64,000 bases of DNA from Zhengitettix transpicula. Its lineage: Eukaryota; Arthropoda; Insecta; Orthoptera; Tetrigidae. This document shows, piece by piece, positions 23,405 to 35,032 of the stretch. Under the pieces are notes generated by a model. That model made no database searches and was not told where the DNA came from. It saw only the letters and a list, made by a program, of their open reading frames with translations. Location: NCBI GenBank assembly GCA_037074705.1, contig CM073591.1, forward strand, positions 4,146,087-4,210,086, given 5' to 3'. The position numbers and the translations under genes are program-made. How positions within the stretch are numbered: position 1 is the stretch's first letter; each line of letters opens with the position of its first letter.

Positions 23405-23701
23405 GGCTAGCCACAAGCTGCGTTTCTTATCTATACAAGGGACATCATTGGAAAGTCTTCCTGGTAACCTGTTGGCAGATGCCAAAGGACTGGAGCTCCT
23501 TGAGGTCAGCTACAATTCCTTACTGAAAGTTCTTCCAGAAGAACTGCTCCAACCACTTGACAAATTGGAGGTGTTGGTTTTGAAAAATCTGACCAGTTTG
23601 TCAAAATTGCCCAAGAGGTTCCTGGCTACAAATGCTCACCTCAAGAAGCTGATCATCCAGAATGTGCCCAGTCTTACTGAGTTGGATTTGAATATGTTGA
23701 G
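23405..23701 (+). CDS. Secreted LRR protein, exon 2 (LRR repeats)
   Basis: Acceptor TATACAG at 23404, donor GTGAGC after 23701, phase 2 in and out. About 99 codons with periodic leucines every 22-26 residues: LRFLSIQGTSLESLPGNLL, LELLEVSYNSLLKVLPEELL, LEVLVLKNLTSLSKLPKRFL and LKKLIIQNVPSLTELDLNML. These fit LRR modules of the LxxLxLxxNxLxxLP type, some with the Asn position replaced. Confidence 0.8.
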
Positions 23702-24569
23702 GTGAGCCTTTTTCTTTGTTGTTTTATTATTACAAGTCTGTGTCCCTGCCATATACATAAATATTGATAACTTTAAATTTAAATTAAGTTGAATAGAACA
23801 GTTCTTTAGTTCCAAACTAGGTCATTTGGAAAAAAATTGTCAATTCAATAGCTAGCATTACCATAAACATCAAGTAAGTGTTATGCTCAAAGTTACTTTG
23901 TGACAATGGTGATTTACCTGATGAAATGATGTACATTTTCAAAGGACCAGTTAGGTTGTAAGTCAAGAACTGTGTATTAATCAAAATTGTTTGTTAATTA
24001 TATGAGACATTGATTTCCTATCAAATTATTTACCCATTGGTTCATCAACTGTTTGAGAGAATAAAATATCTGTCTGACAATTGTGGATAATGTTAAAGGT
24101 GGGATGAGATCATAATTATTTTGATTTTATGTATGCTACTATTAACTATTTTCTTTTGAAACAATGTTTATTAACTGAGGAATAAAATATTAATTGTTAC
24201 AAATTAACAATATTATGCTAATAATACACACTATGCTTTTATGATTTTGTGCACTAATGATATGGTTATTTTCAAATCTAAATATCTAATCTTCTGGCTG
24301 ACCCAATTCCCAGCATGAATGCAAAATCAAAGAATAAATGTTCTACTTGCAGGCAAAGGTGCACTCTTATTGTTATTACTTTTATACCATCGCAAAAATT
24401 GATTAGGTGGAGCTGGTATTTCTGGTTAAGATCTCCATTAAAGGCACATATTAAAATTCAACTGGTATAAAACAGATGCCATTGTCAGGCTCGTAACTTC
24501 ATTTCCTTTGTTGCCTCACCAACACCCAATCACTTGGAGGCTAATATTATTTCTTGACAATATATATAT
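23702..24569. other. Intron 2 of the LRR gene, 5' part
   Basis: AT-rich intronic DNA with no recognised feature. The intron continues to 26967 and holds the LTR-like copy B and a SINE. Confidence 0.5.
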
Positions 24570-25821
24570 TGTAATAATCAATATAAATTACATTTAAAAT
24601 TAATTATTAAAATTATAATGATTGTGCCTCACATTGGAGCACCATAAATGTAATACACAAATAATTAAAACAATTTATATGAATTAGCCCCACGTTGAGG
24701 AAGCCATTTATGTAATAATCAATATTTATAATTAATTAGCCTACGTTGATGCGCCAAAAATGTAATAAACAAAATAAATTAAATTGAATCGGCCCATGTT
24801 GAGGACCATAAATGTAATACACAAATGATTTTAATTAATTAAGCGAATAAATTTATTATTAACTATTTAAATGAAAGGATGTTAAAATGATTATAAGGTT
24901 TAAATCTCAGAAACAATTGATTGATTTATTAATGGTAATAAATTTTCTTGTTGTGATTATTTTACATTAATGTTTTTACTATTATACAAACTCCTTTTCT
25001 CTTGTCTCAGGGTCATTAATTGTGCTTTTTAAACAAAGAACAATACCTTTTCCTACTATCAAAATTCACAAACAATATTTACAACATTAAAAACCTGATT
25101 AGAATTAAAACAACAAAATGAAATGGAATCCGAAATCTGATGATATATCTTTATTTAATGTTTACATAGCAATGAATTTTATAAAGTTTCTCTATACTTA
25201 CAGTTCGTACCGGTACCAGGCATTTGTTTGGATTCTATGATACACTTTACACTATTTACACATAACAGGCCATCATTTCACTGAATTTAATTTGTTTTAA
25301 GTCACTGTCCAAAGCTTTTGTATATCCACCAGACACAATTGTTCCATAAAATACTGCTGACCTTTGCTTTAAGTCTCTCTCTCCAGCCAAGATTGTAGCT
25401 CTAGTACTGATTATGGGCAAATCAGAATGTTGTCCACTCCTTCTCCAAAGTTCTGCTGACCAATTGATTATCAGCCTCCTGAATCACACTCTCATCATTC
25501 TCCTTTGAGTAACTCTCCCTGTTAAAATTTTAGTGACCAACTCTACTCGACAAAATTTTGTGACTGTCTTTATTTGATGAGATTCAATGTCCCACTGTAC
25601 TTGACAAAATTCTGCATGCGACTTTACTTGATGAAATTCTATGTCCAACTGTACTTGGCGAAATTCTGCGACCGCCTGCCTGTGTAAGCCCCGTAGCTTG
25701 CCAATGACAAAGGCCCGTCTGTACATGTTCTTACCCATTGTTGTGTTTGTGTTCTCACCAATAACAATTTATTCCAATTGTTTAATTATTAATTCTCTAA
25801 TTGCCTTTAAATATTATTACA
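24570..25821 (+). mobile_element. LTR-like repeat, copy B (about 1.25 kb), with internal tandem repeats
   Basis: Begins TGTAATAATCAATATAAATT in an AT tract and ends near ATATTATTACA before TTATATATATATA. Landmarks in family order: CTCAGGGTCATTAATTG (about 25007), CGAAATCTGAT (about 25131), CGTACCGGTACCAGGCAT (about 25206). Its 5' part holds four diverged tandem units, each with a CACGTTG-like core followed by CCAT..ATGTAATA, between about 24620 and 24830. Inserted in intron 2 of the LRR gene. Confidence 0.5.
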
Positions 25822-25869
25822 TTATATATATATATATATATATATACTCAATATTAGGAGAACCCATTA

Positions 25870-26140
25870 AGGAATTGGAACTAATTTGGTGACATTCAAA
25901 CTTGGATAGTAAGGAAGGATAGAAATAAATAGGAGAAATAGGAGGATTGTGCTTTATGTGAATTCATATGCTCAGGCGAAGAATTACGCACATAGAAAAG
26001 CATATGTTCAAAGCAGAGAGAAGGATGGAAGAAGAAGGAAAGACTGAAAATATTTGATCCATGTAGGACTTGAACCCACGTATTCTGCTCAGTACACAGA
26101 CGCCTTAACCATCTCGGCCACCGGGTCTAGTTCCTGACTA
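25870..26140 (-). repeat. tRNA-derived SINE in the LRR gene intron
   Basis: Reverse complement starts CCGGTGGCCGAGATGGTTAA (A box TGGCCGAGATGG) and has GTGGGTTCAAGTCC (B box) about 40 bases on, then a body rich in TTCTTC and TCCTTC. Box spacing fits a tRNA-derived head. The missing acceptor-stem pairing and the attached body argue against a functional tRNA gene. Confidence 0.55.
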
Positions 26141-26150
26141 CGCAAATATA

Positions 26151-26191
<41 letters not shown>
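26151..26191. repeat. (AT)n microsatellite
   Basis: An uninterrupted run of AT dinucleotides inside intron 2 of the LRR gene. Similar runs occur at about 3860-3877, 4808-4851, 25823-25846, 33661-33690 and 52308-52330. Confidence 0.95.
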
Positions 26192-26196
<5 letters not shown>

Positions 26197-26967
26197 TATA
26201 ATCTGGGTCAGACTTAATCTATTTCTCCAAAGTTTTAAAGTATTTCTTTGGTTTAGAAACATTAACTGATGGCGTTTCTTGAAGTAAAATATTTCTCCAA
26301 ATAATAATACAGTAATATTCTTATGAATGTGAATATGGATTTGAAACATTGCCTTTGAATGTATTATTACCATTATTGCACATTTACCTGTCTTGTCCTC
26401 ATAACTCACTGGAATACCTTGAAATGTGACACCACACTTCTATGTTTACACATGTAAATTAGCACTTCACATTTGTGTATAAATGGTTTTACTTTTTGAT
26501 GTTAACAAAGAAAGCAGTGTATTACACTATTAAAGCTATGTTAAACAGGAACACAAAAATCTATAAACACATCACATCTCTAAGGAGAAACTGAACTTTC
26601 CAGAATAAATTTAATTTGAATAAACAATTCTTGGGCTTCCACCCAGGTCATAGAAGAATTTTCAAGTCACTTGGAAGCCCTAGAATTGATTATTCAAAAG
26701 ATTCACCGGGAAAACCTACGATCTTCAATAAATTTAATTTGTTTTGTGTTGTTATTTGTTAAATTATGATACATGGGTTCCATATCAGAATAATTATTTC
26801 TCAACTGTTTCAGAAGTAAAATAAAATTATGGATTTTGTAAAAGTTATCAATTCTGTCTGTTTTGCCATGAAAGCTTGCAAATGGGAATTTTCTGAGGAT
26901 TGTTATTTGTTTTGGACTTTATTTGAATTTCATAGTGTTCTTCACTGTTGTTTATTTTTGTTGGCAG

Positions 26968-27159
26968 GTACAGCAACACTCTGGAAGAGCTGGTAGTATC
27001 TGGTACTTCAGTGGAAAATGTAGACCTCCGGGGAATATCTTCATCAGTTTCCCTGAACACTCTCGACCTCTCTCAGAACCTCCTGAGGGAGCTACCTGTG
27101 TTGGCAGACTTCCTCAAAGCCACCCACACACTCAACCACCTCTCACTGTCAGGGAACAG
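26968..27159 (+). CDS. Secreted LRR protein, exon 3 (LRR repeats)
   Basis: Acceptor TTGGCAG at 26967, donor GTGTGT after 27159, phase 2 in and out. Encodes YSNTLEELVVSGTSVENVDL, then VSLNTLDLSQNLLRELPVL and THTLNHLSLSGN, which are classical LRR modules with LxLSxNxL signatures. Same phase as exon 2, as in repeat-per-exon LRR genes. Confidence 0.8.
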
Positions 27160-27926
27160 GTGTGTGCTCTTTACTAGAGTTGTCTTGTTCTGGAAAAGAT
27201 AGTTTGTTGTGTGACATGGATGTATAAGCTCTGTGTCTTTCTGTTAGAAAACTTTTTGATGTATTTTCTTTAATTGAACAAATGCTTAAATATAGTAGTG
27301 AATTAATCAACTTGTGCATATGAATAATATAAGTGAACAATGGTTTTTTAACTCAATGACTGTGAAAGTAGTCAATCATTATCTGATATTTCTATAGAAA
27401 ATAATTCAAACCATTTGATTAATGGCTTTCATTCTTTTCCTTAATAGTTATGAATTACTGTAACATTTTCATCAGACATTATTTACTTTTATTGTCCATG
27501 CCCTTCACATATTATTTCTGTGTTCCCTTCCAATTTAGACTCCCAGTAAATTTAAACACTTTTCCAGTATTCCAATAGGTATTTGAACTTGGCATTTCCA
27601 GCAAGACACAAAATGAAGTAACTTGACAAATTAAACATAAGACACAGTATGATCTATGATGATCCACGTGAACTTCATTTATTTCATTTATATGAGTTTT
27701 GGGCCCGTGAAGAATTTGACACAAGTCATTAATTTATTTGATTTTCATGTAGAGGGAACAATGGTACAGAATTTAGACTGTAGAATTATTATTTGCAATT
27801 TCACCTCACGATTGAAATCAATTTTAGTGCGTCCAAATGAAATATAGAAGTTAAGAATTAATCCTCATAAAATATGTCTTCGGCACTTACAAGTGCAGTT
27901 TACGAGGTGTGTCTCTGTCCTCGTAG

Positions 27927-28158
27927 GTGGGACTGCTCACGCTTGTGGCAGCAGGGTTTACTGAAAGCCTTGAGTGGCTCCGGGATCCTCTTTGACAACG
28001 GAGCAGAGTGCAGTCACCCCCAGCCCTGTGTCGGGACTGCGCTGACTTCTCCCATCGTGCAGAAGTGCCTCAAGTATTCAACTCAACACAATTCCGGGAA
28101 TCTGATGGACATATTCAGCAGTATCCTAAACGAATCTGCAGATGGTCCCTCAGAAAAG
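27927..28158 (+). CDS. Secreted LRR protein, exon 4 (C-terminal cap)
   Basis: Acceptor CTCGTAG at 27926, donor GTAACT after 28158. The join gives ...SGNRWDCSRLWQQGLLKAL, the W-D-C start of an LRR C-terminal cap. Further cysteines (AECSHPQPCVG..., VQKCLKYS) complete the cap. The exon then leaves the cap through a polar helical stretch (LMDIFSSILNESADGPSEK) and ends in phase 0. Confidence 0.8.
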
Positions 28159-28712
28159 GTAACTTGAACTTTCCTCATTTCAGCCATGCTTGGCTCTTTT
28201 ACATTCCCAGGAATCTTAGAAATTGGCTATTACACTTGCATGGAATTAGTTATAAGTTGTGTAACACTGATACCAAGTGAAATACAATTGTTAGCTGGAA
28301 ATAGAATCTCATCCTTTAATTAATCAATGACCAAATGGGAAATTTTTTTGTCTTGGATTTAAAGAAATGAATTTCTACAACTTCAAAATTTTTGAAGCCA
28401 ATGTACAAGATACTCAAAGAGACGTATGAGGTTATATTTTTTATTTTATTATTTGGGTTTTCCACTGCGTGGTTAATAGAGTTGTAAGCTGAAGTTACAA
28501 CATGAGAAGTAAACAATATTCAAAATGAGGTTGTATATGAGAAAGAACTGGAGGGAAAGAAAGTAATGATTCAAAGAGTATATAAAATTATGTGCTTCTT
28601 GAGCAAGAAGCATATCGGGCATCAGCAGCGAATAAGCACAAGCGAGTTTCCTCAACAGTTTTGCGCACTTTTCTGCAACTTTGGCCACTAACTGGAAGGA
28701 TTCTTTTTGCAG

Positions 28713-29366
28713 GAGACGAGGTCGCCCCTTCCTTCCAGCTACGTGCCACCTATCCACGATCTGTACGGTCTGGACAAGACGTCGACCCGGGCGCCGCAAG
28801 ACCTGAGCGACAGCGACGCCGACGCCTTGTTCGCGGTCCTCGGCGACGTCCTGAAGTCCCCGCCTCCGCCGAGCCACGCGTCGCCCCCGCCGAGCCACGC
28901 GTCGCCCCCGCCGAGACCGCCCCCGATCCCGTCCGAAGAGTTGGCCGCGGTGCTGCCGAAGCTGGAGCAGACGCTCAAGGACATCCTGGAGAGCAGCAGC
29001 GACGCCGTCGAGCCCCCCGCACCTCCGCCGCCGAGGCCGTCGTCGACGCCCAACCTCCAGGACCTGGAGAAGACGCTGAGCGCGCTGCTGCCGCTGTTGA
29101 GGGACATCGTGCGCAAGGGCGTGGACTCGCACGCTCCCAAGACGCCGCCTCCCGTCGCCAAGAACCGCGAGAAGGTGGCCGCGCTCACGAACTTGCTGGA
29201 CTTGCTCCAGAAGGCGTCGCGGGACGACTTCGCCGACGTCCAGCTGCTCATGTCCGAGTGCGAGGACGACCCTGGCAAGAGCGCGGCCAAGGGCGGTCGC
29301 AGAGAAGTCTTCGTCAACGTCGGCGCCATCTTCCACAGCGAGCAGCCTCTCTGCTCCAAGATATGA
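28713..29366 (+). CDS. Secreted LRR protein, last exon (GC-rich proline-rich tail)
   Basis: Acceptor TTTTTGCAG at 28712; 217 codons and a TGA at 29364-29366. The product is a low-complexity proline-rich stretch with a duplicated PPPSHAS unit (a 21-bp tandem repeat near 28862-28903), then helical Leu/Glu/Lys-rich segments around LAAVLPKLEQTLKDILESSS, LEKTLSALLPLLRDIVRKGV and KVAALTNLLDLLQKASRDDF. It ends EVFVNVGAIFHSEQPLCSKI. The exon is very CpG- and GC-rich in contrast to its AT-rich introns, which also produces long open shadow frames on both strands. This frame is chosen because it continues exon 4 in phase and matches the splice site. Confidence 0.75.
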   Translation, partial: ETRSPLPSSYVPPIHDLYGLDKTSTRAPQDLSDSDADALFAVLGDVLKSPPPPSHASPPPSHASPPPRPPPIPSEELAAVLPKLEQTLKDILESSSDAVEPPAPPPPRPSSTPNLQDLEKTLSALLPLLRDIVRKGVDSHAPKTPPPVAKNREKVAALTNLLDLLQKASRDDFADVQLLMSECEDDPGKSAAKGGRREVFVNVGAIFHSEQPLCSKI

Positions 29367-29695
29367 GGCACATATCAGCTGCCTGAGATCAGAAACGTTT
29401 CCCTTCGAAAGTGAAATTGCCCTTACTTTAAGGAAGATTGTTTTGTGAAGCAGAACCGCTTTTGGTGCTAGAGGATCGTTGGATATGGAAGGGACTCGTG
29501 TGTAATCAGTCTGCTAATTACTTGTTGCTTAAAATCGTCAACCTGAATAAACCATCACGTCACACGAAACCGTCACACATCTGTGGACGACGGCAATTTT
29601 TAAAAGAGACGTCGTGACCTATTTCAGTAGGCTAAAAACATATTCGAGACTGTAAATTGACATTTTTATTGTATGTTGTTTATGAATTCACATTA

Positions 29696-29729
29696 AATAA
29701 ATTTTGTATGTCGTCTAAGTACAAATAAA
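29696..29729 (+). promoter_or_regulatory. Polyadenylation signals of the LRR gene
   Basis: Two AATAAA hexamers at 29696-29701 and 29724-29729, about 330-360 bases after the stop codon. Confidence 0.5.
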
Positions 29730-29739
29730 TATATTTTAT

Positions 29740-30380
29740 TTAGAGCTCCTTCCACCTTCCTTCAGTTCCCTGCCGTTGTGTCGTCATTGTCACTGTGTTA
29801 CCGCCGTGAGAGTCGTCAAGGAATGGCCGAAAGCAGTAAAGTTCCTAACTAGGGACTCTGTATAGAAATCTTCAGGAGACAGGCAACGAAACTAGGAAAA
29901 TAATCAATATAATGGAACGACTTTTATCAGCTCGAATCTTGGATGTACACACAGAGGGCGCAAACATCTCAACCCCAACAACTGCGGCTCTCACGCAGAA
30001 CAACAAGGACATCTTTCTCCTACTCTGTCGGAATGCGTTTCCTCCTGCAGAAGGGTCGTAAAATATTCCCACAGGGATTTACATGAAGAAACGCAAGTCC
30101 AGATGACGTAACAACAGAAACACAACAAGAGTGACACAAAGGAACGTTCCACCTAATTCCTTCAAATTTATAGAAAACATATTTGTTGTTTCGTAAGAAA
30201 CAGTTATTATACTTGTCGTACTGAAATGCGTAAAGCTTTGAGGTATCTAACATTTCGCACGTTTGATGAATGACGAGACACGCAGAAACTCTGAATCAAA
30301 GTAAATTACTTGAAACGATTGCACAAGTTGATATCGATCTAAAACAAATTACGCTACGCACTGAACATTACAATTTAGTT
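29740..30380. other. Intergenic DNA between the LRR and synaptotagmin genes
   Basis: No exon or repeat recognised. It would contain the upstream promoter sequence of the synaptotagmin-14-type gene if the first exon call is right. Confidence 0.3.
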
Positions 30381-30384
30381 CGAT

Positions 30385-30600
30385 GCCAGAGATAAGGGAG
30401 GGGGGGGGGGACCGCGTGTGGCCGAGCGTCGCGACGCATGCGCCGTGCGCGCGGCGAGCGTCAGTTGTCAGCCGAGGCGTCGCAGCGGCCGGACGTTCTC
30501 CGGATCTCGCAGCCGCCGATCATGGGGTAGATTCACGGCCGCAGGGATCATGATCGCAGCATCCGACAGCTTCATGAACGGTGAGTAAAGGACGCTCTCG
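30385..30600 (+). promoter_or_regulatory. CpG-rich island, probable promoter and 5' UTR of the synaptotagmin gene
   Basis: An abrupt GC- and CpG-dense block (GCGCGCGGCGAGCG, GCGTCGCAGCGGCCGGACG) in otherwise AT-rich DNA, beginning after a poly-G run at about 30400. It ends at a coding start and a strong donor at 30581. No TATA box or initiator was established. Confidence 0.45.
30550..30580 (+). CDS. Syt14: Synaptotagmin-14-type gene, inferred first coding exon
   Basis: ATG at 30550 opens MIAASDSFMN plus one base, ending at the strong donor GTGAGT at 30581. The one-base overhang (G) joins in phase to the two-base start of the exon at 54777 (TT CCG GTG), giving ...SFMNVPVEATAFL. A short polar N-terminus followed by a membrane anchor is what this family needs, and no other start was found just upstream of 54777. 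The link across 24 kb is inference; the exon could belong to another transcript. Confidence 0.45.
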
Positions 30601-33019
30601 TGACGTCAGCGTTCCCCGCCCCCAACCCTCACCCCGGCTATCGATTTGACGGAACCCGCAAGTGCGGCGCAATTCCCGTGGACCTGGTCCCTGGCGTTGT
30701 GTTTCCTCCGCATCACGTGGCAACCACCTGCAGGGGCATCTCCTCTCCCCGCGACTCCATCTGCCGCAATCAACGACATTCTGCCAGCCCAGGGCGACGA
30801 GCGACACTCGGCGATTCAGTCAAGGTCGAATAAAGTGCCAGGAAGCGAAAAGAAATAAAGCAGTAAGTTAGTGAGGCGTGGAAAATGCAGACGAGACGAG
30901 GATAACAAAGTGGAACAGAGAGAAAAAGTCAGAAAAACTATATAAACGTCCTGAAAGTGAAGAGAGGTAAAATACGGAATTCAAGAAAGAAAATTAATGT
31001 AACATAGATAATAAGCAAGCAAAATAAGGTGATAAAAGAAATACCTAGCATCGTTAGTACTAACCTTGTTTTGAGTCTGACAGCTCTTATGATTTTTCTA
31101 CGATTGATGAGAGCGAAAACGTTGTGTGGTATTTAATTTATGACTGTTTACTGGCGACTTCTTTATCTATGTGTTACTTTTCAAGACGTTGAAGAAAAGA
31201 AATGAATAAGACGGACGATGGGAAAGCCACTGAAATTTACATGAAATTAAAAAAGGAAAGATGATGAATAAAACGGAAAGAAATTAACTCAAGAAAAACA
31301 AAGACCGTAAAATTAGGTCAAACAAGGAAAAGGGAAAGGGAAAGAACGAAAAAGTGGTGGCTGGTGCTACAGCAGAAAAATAAATTTACGAAGATTGAAT
31401 TTTTCTTTATTTTAAGACCCTTTGTGTTTTAACAGTGCGAATTTCTGTGCTGAGGACCTGTGAGCACAGAAACAATGCTCTCGTGTGCGACAGGTGTGCC
31501 AACCTCATGCCGAATTACTCAACTTTTAAAAAACAGACTCTCCTGGAAACTGCGGACACGGAATTAGAGGAGTTACGGGTCGGGTCAGAGAGTTGGCAAC
31601 ACTGTAGAGTTATCCTCGGGACTCAAACATTTATGTACAACTGAACAAGTAACAGACACTTTTCCCAGCCTGCAGGTTACATTAGTACGTTATTATTTAT
31701 ATTTAATTAGCCTTTTCTGCACATGCTCAGAATAGCAACTTAAATCAAGAACCTGCACTTGCTTTTTTTGTTTCTTAATCACAATGTCGCCAACATCTGC
31801 CGATTGAGAGCGTCTAAAACTTACATAATTTTTTACTTAACGTAGTAAATTTTTCTTTATTAGTATTAAATTTTATTTTAGTTTGAAACTTAGAACGATA
31901 TATTTTCTATTAGTCGCTAAGCATATTTTATAAAGTAAGAAACTCTCGTCAGTAGATTATGTCATCTTAATATGGGAACGTGATGCGGATCCTCGATATT
32001 TCCATTCCGGACGACATGAAGCCAATGGATGCCACAAATCCCTTGTCCAGAAACTGCGAGTTTGCCGATTCCCATTTTACGACTGTCGTTTTTACGGAAT
32101 AAATCAATGTTTTAACCAAATACGGTGTCTCGCCCCAACAGTGTTCGTTCCTGGATCGTGAGTGACACGTGTGCAAGTTTGCGTGATGAGGTTTACTAAG
32201 GTACGAAGCATTTGGTTCATGTCAAGCTTTATTTATTCAGAAGCCGACAGTCGGAAAACGCCATTTGGGGAAAGGAAATCGTGTTTCGGGAACGATTCGA
32301 GGAACCGGATCCGCGCAATGCGAAGTGCTCGGCCTCTGACGTGGCTTCCGCTGAACCCAGCTGGTCGTGGAACAGGAGCACGATAGATGCACGTGAACAG
32401 CTGTCATCCTCAGGACGGACATTGTCTTTGACTTGATCGTCGCATAAGAAGAAGACACCCGACTAATGCTTGGTGACGTCACAACTGACCAAACTTTCTC
32501 TGTCACCGTTAATCGTCCACCATTTGTATGAGTCCAAATGTTTTTATTCCTGAAGCAAGAAAGAATGACCACGCAATGGAACCTTGCTTTCATACGCTTT
32601 TATCCGGGAACAAAAATGTGAAAGAAATATGGGTGTTTTATCCTAAATTTGAAATTCTAATTTCGCGCGTTTACTTCCGACTGCGAAGTTTCGGAAAACA
32701 CCACCCCCGACTTGACTCTCCCTTACGTGCGCGATGTAGAAATTCACTTCGTGACACTTGCAATAAAACACATTCTCCCTCAGTAATTGAATGTTCGTTT
32801 TAAAAGAATTTACGTAAAACATTAAATAAAAATTATTTACAATAAAAAATCAACAATTAATAAAGTAGAACAACATTCAACGCAATATAATTAATTCATC
32901 GTTTTCGTTACGATCAAACTCAGAAGTGATTAAGACACAATCAAATACTTCGTTGACATTTTCAATTCAATAACTATAAATTTTCAATTTTATTTGCGGA
33001 GGAATATATATATATATAT
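30600..33019. other. Intron 1 of the synaptotagmin gene, first part
   Basis: Mixed composition. A fragment at about 31104-31135 (GATGAGAGCGAAAACGTTGT then GTGGTATTTAAT) matches the right end of the FB1 foldback family. Nothing else recognised. Confidence 0.35.
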
Positions 33020-33656
33020 TGTAGCAATACTTAATTAGGCTATTAAGTTGATTAGGTGTAATTTGAATTGTAGCGGCATGAGCTATCAAAGCAACAATGG
33101 CGGAGAGTTCTTTTCCTTTGTCGGAAAGCCGAAATGGGAATGCGCGCGCGAAAGGAATTCAGTCAGTAAGGAGCCTGGGTGGAGAAAGGATACACAACTA
33201 AAATCTGCGACGAGAAGAAAGTAGTTAAAGTCTGGACTCTGCATATGATAAGTAAATCTGCACACATAAACTACAAATCACGCGTTCCTGGATGGAAGCA
33301 GGAGTTCGCATTGAGGGATCCGGCAACGGCTGGCTGACCAGAAAGGGGAGACAACAACCGAGGTTCCTGATAGCTGAGGACGTGCACTTCGACCGCGTGT
33401 GTGTAAAATCTGCGAGGAAGTTAGAATCAGTGTAGTGTTGAGGCTACAAAAGAAAGAGCTGGCACCAGACGGACATTACGTGAGTGACCTAAACTTTGAT
33501 ATAAACTTTTGTAAACGATAATTAACAAGGTAATAGTCAGATTTCGTTCAGTTTATTTACATTTAGCCTTCTTTCATTTCCGTAATAACAAATTATTTTA
33601 TTTGTTAATTTTTGATAATCTTTTATTTTAATTAACCCTTAAATGTAATTATCAAT

Positions 33657-33659
<3 letters not shown>
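33020..33659 (-). mobile_element. LTR-like repeat, copy C (reverse, truncated)
   Basis: Starts TGTAGCAATACTTAATTAGG in an AT tract. Contains the inverted landmarks CTGGCACCAGACGGACAT (about 33460) and AGTCAGATTTCGTTCAG (about 33536), and ends ATTATCAATACA before (AT)n. Only the 3' half of the unit is present. Confidence 0.45.
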
Positions 33660-33694
<35 letters not shown>

Positions 33695-33695
33695 T

Positions 33696-34052
33696 TGTAA
33701 TACCCCACTCTTGGATAATTAAATTATTAGGAAATTATATTAAACACGTTATTAAATTTTATCAACAAAACAATTTTATTAATCTAGAATACGTTTTAAT
33801 AAATCAGACTCTGTACCCCAGGGTCTTTACTGGGTTGATAAGGAAACGGAACACAAAATTTACAATTAAACAATGCAGTTAAAATAAATGACAAACGAAA
33901 TGAAACGAAATCTGACTCTTTACCCTTATTTTATTTGCTAATTTTTTATAATCTTTTATTTTATTTTACCTTTCCTTTGATAATCAATTAATTCTTTTAA
34001 TTAAAGAGTAGCTAGGTGATCATTAATTAACCCTAACTTGGTGATTATTACA
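33696..34052 (+). mobile_element. LTR-like repeat, copy D (short, 357 bp)
   Basis: Begins TGTAATACCCCACTCTTGGA and contains AGGGTCTTTACTGGGTTGAT (about 33821) and ACGAAATCTGACTC. Ends GGTGATTATTACA at 34052. Six bases (ATATAT) separate it from copy E. Confidence 0.5.
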
Positions 34053-34058
34053 ATATAT

Positions 34059-35018
34059 TGTTATGATTAAAAGATTAATATTATTAATTGAATTGCCCCA
34101 CGTTGTGGAAGTCATTTATGTAATGATTAAAAGAAGCTAATTAACAAAAAGTTAATTAACAATGATAAAGAATAAATGAAAGCTTTTAATTTACCAAAGT
34201 TTAATTTACCAGGCGATTATTTAGTTTATTTACAAATGATTTGCCCAAGGAGGTTGTCATGCCCAATTCAATAATTACGAAATTAACAAACTAATATTTT
34301 ATTTATAATTTGTGGCGTTCAAAGTAAAATACAATATTTTATATAACGCAAACAATCAAAATTAATAACTTCTTCTCAGGGACTTCATAAGTAAGAACAA
34401 TCAAAACAAATTTTATAAATTAAATAATTAACCATTTCGAAACCAAATTGAGACGAAGAGAATACGAAATCTAACAAAATGAAAAGAACGAAATCTGACT
34501 GATACTTTTAACTGTCGTTTACAGAATTTAATTAGTTAGGTTTGTACTCACAAATGTCCTGCTGGTACCAGACTTAGTTTTCGGGGCTTGGTACACTATC
34601 TTTATTTTAAACTTAAAAGGCCATTAATCAAAGATTCTACACATCACTTTTTTTATTATAGCAACATTGGCTATATTCCGATGACTGCTCCGCTCCGTAA
34701 TAATTAACCAATGTTATTCCTCCACGAAGTTCTATTTTGACGGAACTGGTTTTACTTTACAATATTCACGTTGCAATGTTTTACTCTGCTCAATTTTATA
34801 AAGACCTTTCTCTGCAAAGTTTTCACTTTATTTTACTATGCCCGACGATGTCTGACCTCTGCACCATCCAGACCACAACCACCAACTGCCCTTCCCGTAC
34901 AATGCGCGCGGTTCACGACAAAGATAGTCTATGTTTGCCATTGTTGTCTTTGAGATCGGTGCCGCTAAGCAATTCATCATAATTAAAGTCATTAATGGCT
35001 TCCTTAATTAGTATTACA
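34059..35018 (+). mobile_element. LTR-like repeat, copy E (960 bp)
   Basis: Begins TGTTATGATTAAAAGATTAA, then GCCCCACGTTGTGGAAG (about 34104), CAGGGACTTCATAAG (about 34377), ACGAAATCTGACTGATAC (about 34488) and GGTACCAGACTTAG (about 34564). Ends CCTTAATTAGTATTACA at 35018 before (AT)n. Complete by comparison with copies A and H. Confidence 0.55.
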
Positions 35019-35032
35019 ATATATATATATAC

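Noticed and set aside
26070..26130. Possible tRNA gene on the minus strand
   Set aside because: Good A and B boxes, but no paired acceptor stem and a SINE-like body attached; called as a SINE.
28473..29336. 287-residue minus-strand open frame (and a 264-residue plus frame at 28592-29386)
   Set aside because: Both are shadows of the GC-rich last LRR exon. The Arg/Gly-rich translations have no domain, and the chosen plus frame alone continues exon 4 in phase through a good acceptor.
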